A DNA stretch of 64,000 nucleotides from Rhinopomastus cyanomelas. Its lineage: Eukaryota; Chordata; Aves; Bucerotiformes; Rhinopomastidae. Where the stretch lies: contig VXBP01005070.1 of NCBI GenBank assembly GCA_013400115.1, positions 63,490 to 127,489 of the forward strand. Direction: 5' to 3'. The notes under the pieces were generated by a model. The model was not told the DNA's origin. It did not search any database and saw nothing but the letters and a program-made list of their open reading frames with translations. Positions 43,240 through 54,800 of the stretch are shown in pieces. The position numbers and the translations under genes were made by a program. Positions within the stretch are counted from its first letter, which is position 1; each line of letters starts with the position of its first letter.

Positions 43240-43630
43240 GTGAAAGGTATGAAAATCAAGTCTTGTGAGAAGCAGGTGAGGGAAATGGGGTCATTTAGCC
43301 TAGAGGAAGCTGGGAAAAGACCTTACCGGCCTTTACAATTACCTGAAAGGTGGCTGCAACAAAGAGAGGACAGCCTCTTACCCCTGACGTCAGCGATGGG
43401 GCCAGAGAAAAGGGTTGGAAGCTTCACCAGGGGAGGTTTAGTCTGGATGTCAGCAAGAACTTCTTTGAAAAGGCTATCAAATACTGAACAGGCTTCTCTG
43501 GAGCTATTCAAAAGGCAGACGGTAGTAGTGCTGAGGGACATGGTTTGAGGGTGACCTGGCAGTGCTGATCGAAGTTTGGACTTGGTGATCTTAAAGGTCT
43601 CTTCCAATCAAACATACTCGGTGACTCCGT
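43240..43630 (+). repeat. CR1 3' fragment ending at the CEP78 CpG island
   Basis: CR1 blocks GGGGTCATTTAGCCTAGAGG, AATTACCTGAAAGGTGGCTG and GGGGAGGTTTAGTCTGGATG run to GGTCTCTTCCAATC. The GC-rich promoter sequence begins within about 10 bases of its end. Confidence 0.93.
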
Positions 43631-44130
43631 TCCCTCAGCAGGCGCGTTTACGCGACAGGAAGGTCTCGGATGGCCGCCTGTGCCTTGACAGTTTCTCGGG
43701 GCGGGTCAGTCTCGGGCGGGGCCCCGGCACTCGCGGCGGAGTAACGGAGACGTGCTGCTGCGGCCGGCAGACGGCGTCCGGCAAGAGCGGGGAAGGCAGG
43801 TCGCCGGGCGGGAAGAGGACAGGAAGGGCCGTATGTAGTAGGACTGCCGCGCAGCCACTGTGCCGAGGCAGGCTCCACCCCTCACAACGGCATAGAGGGG
43901 AGCCTGAGGCTAGCGCGCTACTGCCTGGCGCGGCCATTTTGAACGGGTGTGGGCGGGCGGCTGGAGCACGGCGGCCAACGGGAGGGTCGGCCTGGCGCGA
44001 CACGTGGCCCCGGGCGGTGCCGCGGCGGTTGGGTCTCCGGGTGAGCGACCGGGCCGGGGCCGGAGAATCGGCTGCGGAAGGGGTAGAGGTCTGCAGAAGC
44101 AGGTGCCTTGGGCCGGGGGTGTGCGGGGCA
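43620..44130 (+). promoter_or_regulatory. CEP78: CEP78 CpG-island promoter
   Basis: A CpG- and GC-dense block lies 1.5 kb upstream of the CEP78 start codon, where the plus-strand gene should begin. It contains GCGGCCATTTTG (43930-43941, the reverse complement of a YY1-type CAAAATGGCCGC) and a CACGTG E-box at 44001-44006. No TATA box is seen. The left edge is set by a CR1 tail. Confidence 0.82.
43930..44040 (+). other. CEP78: Probable untranslated first exon of CEP78 (start uncertain)
   Basis: GGTCTCCGG|GTGAGC at 44040/44041 is the best plus-strand splice donor in the island, and the coding exon at 45609 has its own acceptor 20 bases before the ATG, so a noncoding first exon is required. The 5' limit is a guess set at the YY1-like motif. 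A second possible donor, AAGCAGGTGCC, lies at about 44100. Confidence 0.5.
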
Positions 44131-44532
44131 TTTTTTTACCTTCCTAGAGAGCAGCTAGTTTCTGAATCGCTGTGAACGCAGAGGTTTCTAAAAGCTCTTA
44201 GCTAGAAGCTGGATTTCTTAGCTGTACAGCGCGCTCTGTCGTCAACCAGTATCATCCGATGTTTTCTTGCTCATGTAAAAAGCTGGTGGTAACCGGTCCC
44301 GTGTACTGTCGCAGAGTTAGGATATGCTGGTGGTGTGTCAGGTGCTGCTGACTCCGTGCCGAAGAGCCCCTGTTTACGTGGTTATTTTCTCTGCTGAATG
44401 TTACCGTGAGTCTGATGAGCTCGGTCATTTTTCTTCCTACCGGTAGGTGGGTTAAACTGAAGTGCTAGGATCAGATGCTTCTCTCCGTGGTTCAGTCAGA
44501 GGTGTGTTGTTTCAGTCTTGAAATAAATCAGA

Positions 44533-44712
44533 ATTATAGAATCGTTCAGGTTGGAAAAGACCTTTAAGATAGCCGAGGCTGAGCATTAACTGAACTCTGC
44601 CAACTGTGCTGCTAAATCGTGTCCTTAAGGTCCGTATGCGCAGAACAATTAAACGTGTCCAGGGATGGTGATTCCGCCACCTCCCTGTTCCAGTGCCTGA
44701 TGACAGTGTGGT
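44533..44712 (-). repeat. CR1 3' fragment in the first CEP78 intron
   Basis: ATAGAATCGTTCAGGTTGG, the AAAAGACCTTTAAGAT block and CCAGGGATGGTGATTCCGCC identify a minus-strand CR1 of the GGTTGGAAAAGACC type. Confidence 0.9.
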
Positions 44713-44860
44713 CATTGCCTAATCCTAGTAGAGCAGAGCTAAAATGAAATAGAAGGGCACTAAGGAGCTATTAGTGGCATTTCTATTCCTATTATTACTA
44801 CAGTTTCAGTAATCTAAATACTAATAATGAGATAACTTGTTTTCCAAATTGTATGCTTAC

Positions 44861-45255
44861 AGAATCACAGAAACATTTCGGTTGGAAAAGACCTTTGGAA
44901 TCGAGTCAACAATCAACCCTACTTTACAAGTTCACGCCTAAATTGTATCCCCCAACACTACATCTAAGCATCTTTTAAACTTATCCAGGGATGGTGACTC
45001 AACCACCACCCTGAGCAGCCCATTTCAGTGCCTGACCACTCTCTCTGTGAAGAGATTCTTCCTGCTGTCTAATCTAAACCTACCCTGTTGAAGCTTGAAA
45101 CCATTCCCCCGGTTCTGTCACTAATTGCCTTTGAGAAGTGGCCAGCACTAACATCTCTGTCCTTTCTGATAGTTGTTGTAGAGAGTGATGAGAGCCTCCT
45201 GTTCCTCAAACTAAACATCCCCAACTTTCGCAATCTCTCTTCATCCTCAAATGCT
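44861..45255 (-). repeat. CR1 3' fragment in the first CEP78 intron
   Basis: AGAATCACAGAAACATTTCG and GGTTGGAAAAGACCTTTGG start a minus-strand copy extending to the CTTCTAACCTGACA end block. It is the same subfamily as the copy at 44533, 150 bases away. Confidence 0.92.
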
Positions 45256-45608
45256 TCTAACCTGACACTCCAAAATTAAATTTTAAGAGGAAAGCAAGAA
45301 TTCCACAGCAGTGCTGCTGTACCTCTTGTTTTGGGCACACTTACTGGTGTGGGAGACCAGAAATGCAGGTTTGTTTGTTGGGTTTCTTTTCCACCACTTA
45401 ATTTGTACTTACACAGGTAGTGAGCTTTAGAAGACATAGAAGTTTTCAGCTGCCACATCAAAAACATAAATGCTACATGATATGCATGAACAATACATAT
45501 GTACATAACAAACCATGTTTTGGTTATACATACCGAATTGAGACTGTGTTGTGAAATCAGTTACAAGTTGGAAAAAGTGTGTATCTTTTTTTATATCCCT
45601 TGTTTTAG

Positions 45609-45881
45609 AAAGACATCACATAAAAGAAATGATTGAGTCAGTTAAAATAAGAAGACAGTGTATGCTGGATTTCTACTCGCATTATGAACATCTTTGTGCT
45701 CTCCAAGGCTCTATCCCACTGAAAGCTGTGAAGGCTAACTTGGCTCAGGATGCTCTTGATCTAGTTGTAGACAGCATCAGAGCTGCTGATTGGACACCAC
45801 TCCTGAATGCTGTTAGGCATAATAAGACTCTGACTTCTATTGGAATAAGAAGTTTTCATCATCAGGGTCTAGGAGAATCAG
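45609..45881 (+). CDS. CEP78: CEP78 exon 2 (first coding exon), residues 1-84
   Basis: The acceptor TTGTTTTAG precedes 45609 and the donor GTTTGT starts at 45882. The ATG at 45629 aligns with the human initiator (MIDSVKLRR against MIESVKIRR). The frame is open upstream across the splice site, but homology begins only here. The exon ends after the first base of the Gly85 codon. Confidence 0.95.
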
Positions 45882-48800
45882 GTTTGTAGTGTTTGCTATA
45901 AAAAAAACCTGTGCTGATATATGCATGTGAGAATTTATTGCATAAAACTTGCATGACTGAGTACATGGGGGGAAGAATTTTAATACCAAAGGAATTACTT
46001 GGAGTAAAGCAGCAAAAAAGCAAGGTATGATGCTGGCTGCTTTTAAATCAATAGGAACTGGATTTTACTAATACTTAATTTTTGGTCTTCACTAGGTGTC
46101 GTCGAAAGACATAAAACTTACTTCAGAAGGAGAATTCCAGCAATTCGATCAAAAGACTTGACTGGTCACCTATGCAAAGCTGTCAAAGGCTGTCTCAGTA
46201 TATCAGATGTACTAAAAAATTTAGAACTGCAGGGTTTGCTTCTGAGGGAGAGAGATCTAATACTTCTAACAAAGGTAAGAATATTTTAGTAAAAAAATAA
46301 ATGGAAAATATGCTTAAAATTCAGGGAAGTAGCAAGTAAATTTTATCAATATTTGTCACAGATTAATATGTTCCTATTCTAAGATAACCTTTGTACTGTC
46401 CATCATATGAACGGTTGTGCTGAGACATTTATTTCAGGATGTGCGATTTAAACTGCAGTTCACTCATGGCTGGCTTCAAGGAAATGAGGCTGCTGCCTGT
46501 TGCCTATGAGCTACAGCTCCTCCTGTGCTGGCGAAATGAACCATCTTAAACTAAGCTTTAAGATTCACTTGCTTTGATCTGAACCCCCTAGAATTTCTTC
46601 TAGGGTACATACAGTTCTGAGCAGTTTGGTGACTTGGACTTTTCTCTGTTTGTATTATTTTCAAGTCAGTTAAGATACACTGATTTTATTCTGTAGGGCT
46701 TGGCCACAGCTTCATCTCTGGAGAGTGTCTCTTTAGCTCACTGTCCAGTTGGAGATGCAGGATTAGAAAGTAAGTTCAGAATAAAAACTGTATAAATGTT
46801 TTCTTCTCTTTTTCAGTCCTTTAGATAGGTGTTACTCAGTATTTCCATTCCTGTTTAAAACTTATCTACAGTGATTAGAGCAACAATCTTAACTTTAATC
46901 TACACTACTTCACAGTGTGTAAAGACTTTCTTTGATGCTAGTAAATAGGAATACTACTCAATACTGATGTTTATATTTTGTATGAAACAAATCATAGTAT
47001 TTGAGATTAACTTGTTCTTGATTTTTTCATGTTTGCATATGTAAATGAAATACATTTTAGCTTTTTTAGATAATCTTTGCTAAACACAGTACATAACAGG
47101 TATGTAACGAAGCTTAGAACATTTCAAACATATTTAAAATAGGCTTTGATTTCAGCTGGTTCTTTTTGAAACCCTTTGCCTGTTAAAGCTGGCTCAGCTT
47201 CTTAATATGGCATCAAAATAATGTGGTCTGATAACCTGGCTGTGGTGTGTGTAGGTCACTTGCATGCTTTTGTTTTCTTCAGAAATCTGTCAGAGCATAA
47301 AGAATTCAGCTACTATCAGATATGTGAACTTCACAGGATGTAGCCTCACATGGCGAGGGGCAGAACATGTAGCAAATGTGTTAAAGGTAATTTTAATCAC
47401 TGTTCTTAGAACTAGATGTGCACAAGAACTACAATACTTGATTTGGCTTTTTTTACTATCAAGCTTTAATCCATCAAACCACTTTGTGAGCAGAATACAC
47501 TAGTACTGACGTTAGTTATGTGAACTGTCCTTCTGAAATGTAACTATGTGCCAAAGATAGCTTGGTTTACTGGTGTGGGATTTGAATATGATATTTCTTA
47601 GTAACCATCCGTTAAACAAGTAACAGTGCAGAATGATGTATTTTCTTTAAATAATAATTAGGACTACAGATGCTTGATATCTGTTTTGGGGAGCACTTCT
47701 TTCATTTTCACAAATCTTGAATAATGGCTTAAATATTCTTGGGCAATGGGTAAGAATAATTGAGTTCACAGTTTTGAAGCTACTAATTAACTGACTAATA
47801 AGCTTGTGACTAATGTTGACGTTGGTTGTATGAAAGACATAACTTCCTAGTGTGTAGTTCCTATTTAAAATGCATAGGAAGTATCTGTCTGCCAAAAGAA
47901 GGTGATGTTATGTAAACATATTTAATAGTATAGTTACAGAAATGTATCTTAACTGTAATGTTTAAAAGTGTCCTGTATTTCTTGAACTTGGAAATAGTAT
48001 TTATCTGTTTCTTATATCATACTCAAGCTATTAATCATCAGTTGCAAAGAAAGATAACTTGTTGTTTGTGATCAGTAGTTGTTTTGCCTTTGCACTTGGT
48101 AAGAGCTTTTTCATTTGAAAAGTACCAGGCAATGAAGAGACATGGTGAGGCCTGGGTGGAAAGCCTGCGTTATAGGAAACCTGGCCTTGATTATATGATG
48201 GGTTTGAGGCGAATTACTTTCAACTGCAATATGCTTGTTGGAGATAGAGGAGCAAGTGCCTTTGCAGACTGCCTAGGAGAGGACCTTTGGCTAAAAGGTA
48301 TTTTGAAATACTGAATTTTCAAATACAGTAGTGGTAGGTAGAAAATTTAAAATTATCAACTACAGCAAGTGTAGCCAGAAGACTATCACTGTTTAGCTTG
48401 GAAAGAATTTTTTTTTCAAAAGAAACATTTTCTTACTCTTTTGAATCATCCAAGTATCGAAATATTATTGTGTCATTTAGTATTGTCCTCTAGTCATCTT
48501 GAAAAGTGATTTGTTCTGCAATGTATCTGTACAAAATGACTAATGATAGTGTAAGCCATGAAACATTCTGTACATGGAATCAAATAGTTAGCTGTTTAAG
48601 TTGTTTTACAGTTTGAGACCATGTACAGATAATGTGCATAGTGATGGAAGAGGGTCAGGTTAGAAAATACTTAAGCAAACTGGCCATATGCAAGTCCATA
48701 AGCCCTGATGGGATGCATCCACAAGTGCTGGCTGATGTAGTTTTGAAGCCACTCTTAATAATCTTTGAAGGATCATAGTAATTGGGAAGGGTGTCAGAGG

Positions 48801-51800
48801 ACTGGAGGATAGCAAATGTCATGCAGGAAACTACAGGCTAGGCAGCCTTACTGGGAAGGTGGAAATGTGCTGCCATTCAGAAGGACTTCAATAGGCTGGA
48901 AAAATAGGCTGATAGGAACCTCATGAAGTTCAGCAAAATGAAGTGCAAAGTCTTGTACCTAAGCAGGACTAATTCCATGCACTAGAACATTCTGGGGCTC
49001 TGTGTCTGGAAAGCAGTTTTGCAGAAAGGGTCATGAAGGGTCCTAGTGGGCCACAAACTGACCATGAGCTAGGAAAGGCTGTGGCAAAGAAGGCTAACAG
49101 CATCCTGGGCTGCATTAGGCAGAGACCTATGAGTAGAGACCTCCCTATAAGGGAGGTAATTGTTTCTCCCTGTTCAGCCCTGATTAGCCTAGACATGGGC
49201 TCTGAAAGCCAGAAGGGAGTTGGAGCTACCTGAAGAAAGTCCAATGAAGGGCTATGAATATAATGAAGGTGCTAGCAGCAACTGTCATTTCAGGAAAGGC
49301 TGACAGTGCTGGGACTGTTTAGCCTGTAAAAGAGAAGGCTAAAGGTGGGTGTCATTAAGGTGTGCAGATGTCTGAATAGAAGCTGTGAGGAAGATGGAGC
49401 CAGGCTGCTTCTCCAGTGGTGCCTGGTGCAAATGTGCACAGTGTGAAACAATGGAGATTGTTCTCGTACATCAGGAAACATGTGGGTGACCAAATACTTG
49501 TCCACAGTGGTTGTAGCATCTTTAACAGAAGGTCTTTGAGAGTTGTCTGGACATTATATGGGGCAACTACCTTTAAGGGAGCTTTCTTGGGCTGGTAGGT
49601 TCAGCAAGATGACCTTGCTGATGAAAAAGGCCTTGCCTTTTCTGTCATACTGTGAGTGCACAACATGAAATAAAGCCAAAGCCATGTGTACTACTGTTTT
49701 GTGGCAACTCTATAACTTACCGATGTGTAAAAGCAATTAACTTAAAGAAGCATTGACTGAGACCTTTTAGGCAGTAGTTCTACATAGTGATGTTACCTTT
49801 GGGAAGCTTATTAATTGTTGCCTGGGAATATTGTGTCTAGTAGGCACTGTGAAGAGCAGTCATGTAACTGTAATCTTGTTATTCCTTCCCTTGCAGTTGT
49901 TTAGCGCTTACTTATTAATATTATTCTATAATACTGTTTTAAATTTCTAGTGATCATTATGTCCTCCTTTGTCATGCTTCATGTTGTTTGGGTTTCAGTA
50001 GTGTGGATTAAGTGTGTTAGATACTGACAACAGGTTATGCCACTAATTAATTTTTTTTTTTACCTCATTAAACATCTCAGCACTTGATTTGCAGCAGTGT
50101 GGAATATCCAATGAAGGAGCAAGGTCATTATTAGATGCTCTTCAAACTAATACAGCGTTAGTGGTACTAGACCTAAGAAAAAATCCATTAATTGGTATGT
50201 ATCTGTGTTTACCTTTGTCCTGTGTATTTTTGGTTGTTTCATTTGTTTTTCAGTGGAGAGAGAATAGACCACTTTTAAGAGGAAAAAACCCAGAAACAGT
50301 ATTTTGCTAAACACATGTAAAATGTGGGAAGGGAGCAGGATTGGTAATGTGTACTGATTATTCAAGAATCTGTTTGCATACAGTCTTGTTGCTTACAGGA
50401 AATTCTTCATAAGTTACTGTGTTTAATTCTAGATCGTGTTTTGATGAGAAACATTGTGGAAAGAGTTCTTATGAATGGAAATAATGCTAATTCAGAGGTA
50501 TGTGTTATGAATGAGTTTTCCTTTGTAGCTGCTATTGCATTTCTTTTTTTTCTTTTTTTTAAAGGACAAAGCTGTCAGAATGAATCCAAAACAGCTATTA
50601 TATGAACATAAGTCTGACTCTTAAGCAGTTTTAAGAAGAATAACAGTAGAAAGGAAATAGTTAATAACACTAAGCAGCAACATGGTGTTTTATTGGACAT
50701 GTATGATTCACTATGCAATGTAAGATGTAACATAATTAAAACAGGTTATCCATTTAATGAAAATAGAAACGGAAATATGTGTGTATGCTTGGGCATTACC
50801 ATAAAACCTTAAGTTAAATATTGCTACTGGAAGGCCCTTCTACTGTATGTGTCTTTCTTATTAGTGTAGTAGTATTAGTTTTGTCTTTAAAAGGCAAAGG
50901 AAATAACAATTTAAAATTTAAAAATTTATTTTCAGTCAGTAACTTGGTTATGTTGTTGGGCTTTTTAGATTACTCTAAACTGTCCTTTATGATTTTCAGC
51001 ATCGCTAAAACCAGAGTTTAATTCCAAGTGCAGTACCCCTTGCCATCTTTAAGAGACCTGGAAAGCTTACAGTAACATGCATAAACTCAATACCTGGACC
51101 ATTCATGATTAGATACATGTTTTAAATACTGAGTCTTTTGTTTATAACACGAAAGTGGATTCAGTTTCCAAAGTAAAGAGCAAACAAACTGCAGTAGTTT
51201 TGTTCTCTTTTTCACAGAGCTACAACAGTCTCAGTTCTTGCGGAACTTACTGCTCTTTTGGTTTTTGAAAAGGCTTGGAAGCCAGAGCTGTGTGTCTGTA
51301 GGGAGTGTCTTAATAAACTGAGGAGTTTGTGTATAGAGTTCCTTGAAAATTACTATTTTTCCCCGCTTCAATCTCTTCAAGACTTGTTTTGGAGAAATTG
51401 ATGTTAGTTGTGGAAGGAGATACAAGCAATGTTTTGGGGATCACATGAAAATAGCATCTGCCTGGAAAAATCAATTATCTGCATAATCTCCCTTGTACTA
51501 AGAGATCATTTAAACAAGACATTTTTTTTGTGTTCATTCATGTATTACAATATCTTAAGTCTTGTTCATGATGCTAGTGAATCTTCATTCCTTACTAACA
51601 ACATAAATCAAAAGGACTGTCCACTAGCTTGCTAATCAAGTTTGCTTCCTCTGTAAATGAAACCAGCCTAGACCTTTGTGAGTAGGCTGTAAAAATAGTG
51701 TTGACTGTTTACCATGGGAACAGTGCAGGCACTCAGAAATCCACCTGTTTTGCAAGATAAACACAAACATTTGTTGTTAAGATTGATTTTTTTTTGAAAA

Positions 51801-54800
51801 TGAAACACTAATACTACCTTAATCTAGGAGTTGCTCTTGATTTTTGGGGTCAGTTGAAGAAGCATGTATATTATGAAGGAAAAAACAGTTGAGGTTTTTT
51901 TGATAGTGCCTTGATGTGTTCTGTGTTAAGTTAGTAATTTTGTTATGCTGTGTGTGGGTGTTGGTGTTGTGTTTAGTGGGGGTTTCTTGTTTTTTGCAGG
52001 TAAAGAGGCCAAATTCAGGAAAACTCAGATTATAGTTTTTTAATGGAGGATCCATTACAGACCAAGTTTACAAATCTATAGAAGCAATGACTGTTCCTTA
52101 TAGCTTAAGCTTCTCAAACAGAATACAGTCAGTTAAGATCAACATTGCTTCCTTTTGTTTACCGTCTTGAAACCTGTGACATTTTAAAACCCATGTACTG
52201 ATCTCCTTCAGTAGGGTTGATAAGCCTGGAGAAGAGGAGGCTTATGGGGGGGGCTTGTCACTCTCTGTAACTACTTGACAGGAAGTTTTGAGAGGTGGAG
52301 GTCAAGCTTTTCTCCCAGACAACTAGTGATAGGATGAGTACCTGGATTTGGGAGTTCAGGGCTCCCTGCATTTTCTTCTATGGCAGCTTTAGCACGAGAC
52401 TTAGTACTAACTATACCCTGATGTGGCATGTGGCAGTGGAACTTAAGAATATGTACCTGGTCTGATAAAACTTTTACTGGGGAAAGAGGAACCTGTAAGA
52501 ACCAATTGCCTTTGGTTATCACTATGTCTTCCTTTTAGTTTGGAGGCTTTTACTGTATAAGGATGAATTTTTATTATAGGCAATGAAAATTGCACTTCTT
52601 ATTTTTGTAAGAAAGAATATTACACGCTGGTAATACAAAATCATTTTAGGGTAGTTTTTATTACTCTGGAGAACTTTGGCCTGAGCCAGTCATTCCTAGC
52701 AAGCCAGCCTTCTGGGAACAAAAAGCAAAAGTCCTTTCCTTTTTGTAGGGTTCATACCATGTTTTTTTACCATAAAAGGAGAACTGTTTTGCACATGAGA
52801 CAGGAAAATATTGGATAGGATATTATATTGGTATTATGGGAGCATTTTCTGATAATGTAGCAGTCATGTCAAATCTGTGTTTGAATTGAGGCTTTGTGAG
52901 ATTGTTTTTTTTCTTCTTAATTTTACTTTGTTAAGGTTTCTGTAACAAGCAGTATTCTCATATATTGGGGAAAAACTCCAGTATTAAATAAGCACCTCTT
53001 TAAATATTAGTTGCTAAAACAATTTGTCTTTTTAAAAAAATTTCAGTACAAGTGGCTGACATCTCCATCTTCCAAGGATGGTTTGAAAAACAGACAAAAG
53101 AAAAGAACTATTGTCCTAGGACGTGGTCGAAAAGGAAAAGCTACTATTCGAATCGGTAATGCAGTCTTTATTTTCTCTGACTATAGTACACTTCACACAA
53201 GTAGTCTTTTAATATTTAAGGGCTTTAATTTTAAAATATACAGTGTGTCTAAATGACAGTGTTTTGCAGAATTCTTGTCATAAAAAGAGATTTCATTTAT
53301 TCTTAATTCAGTAACCTATTTTCCAACAGCAGTGGCTTCTGTAAGAAATTTGCTCTTTGTTTTTAGCGCTGCTAAATATGAGATTAGAGGAAGGGTACAC
53401 ATTGTTCTCTTAAATGGAAGCATTGCACATGTTTATTGCAAGTGCATCCTTTCCACAAACTTTTAGCGTCTACAAAGCTTGGTGGTAGTAAGTTGCCTAG
53501 CTTTTCTAATGTAGTAAGCTTTTTGTAACAGACTCTCATTTACTAGAACAAGCAAGCATGCACTTTTTAGTCATGTACAAAATGTTCTATTCAAGATTTA
53601 AGTGAAGTTAAAAACCCCAAAATTATTTTTGACACAGTTATTTTAAACTTGTATTGAATATTTACAATTAAGTCCTGATAGCTGAAATAGACTAAATATT
53701 TTTCAGTCAGTTAATAAAAATCTGCATGTAATACATTTGGCTTTCATCTTTGCTTTAGTTATCTGGAAGCAGAAAGGTAAGCAAATTTAAGTCTCTGTAC
53801 AAATAAACTGTGGTGATCAGGGTGATGGAAAAGAAAATGCTTGACTTAAATGTAGTTGTGGTTGGGTTTTATTTGGTATTTTTCTTTGGTATTTTTAGTA
53901 TGGTGTTTATGTAGGTTTTCTTGAGTTTTTTAAGATGAGGGAGGGAGTCAGAAGTGAGAGTGAGAGCTACTATATCCTTTTTATTTCTTGAGGATGAATT
54001 GAAATTTGAAATCTCATTGCCACAGTTATATATTGTTATACTCTTACAACATCAGTTATTTTATCGATCTTGGAGAAACAATAACCTGAGCTGTCACTAG
54101 TTCAACTGTATTAATCATAGAATCATTAGGGATTGGAAGGGACCTCGAAAGATCATCTACTCCAATCCCCCTGACACTGCAGGATCACCTAGACCAAGTC
54201 ACACAGAGAAGGAGACTCCACAACCCCCATAGGCAGACTATTCCAGTGCTGTGTCACCCTCACTGTGAAGAAATTCCTTCTCATATTTATGCGGTAGGCC
54301 AACAGTTTTTTGGCCTTGTTATTTTCTGACCTGTATAGAACTTGGTGCAGGGTGATTACAATAGGTACTTACTCTGAATATACTTTCAGTAGTAGTGCAT
54401 GATTTAAACAACAAAAGACTGGACTAGCTGAACGTTACTTCTAATTTTTTGTGACTCCAGAGAAGGGTCACAAAAACAACCAGAGGACTGGGACACCTCT
54501 CCTATGAGCATAAGACTATCAATTGGGGTAGTTCTGTTCAGCCTGAAGAAAATGTGGCTATGAGTTGATCTTGGTGCAGCTTTTTGGTACTTAAAGGTAG
54601 TCTACAAGAAAGATGTAGAAGGACTTTTTAGCAAGGCCTGTTGTGACAAGATAAGGGGTAAATAGTTTTAAACTAAAAGAGGGGATATGCAGTGAAGGTG
54701 GTGAAACTCTGGAACAGGTCGCCCAGAGAGGTGGTAGAGAACCTATCCCTTGGGACATTCAGGGTTACGCTAAATGAGGCTCTGAGCAACCTGATCTAGT

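Noticed and set aside
43576..44175. 199-codon plus-strand ORF over the CEP78 CpG island
   Set aside because: It starts in a CR1 tail and runs through the island by high GC. It is out of keeping with the CEP78 start, which homology places at 45629.
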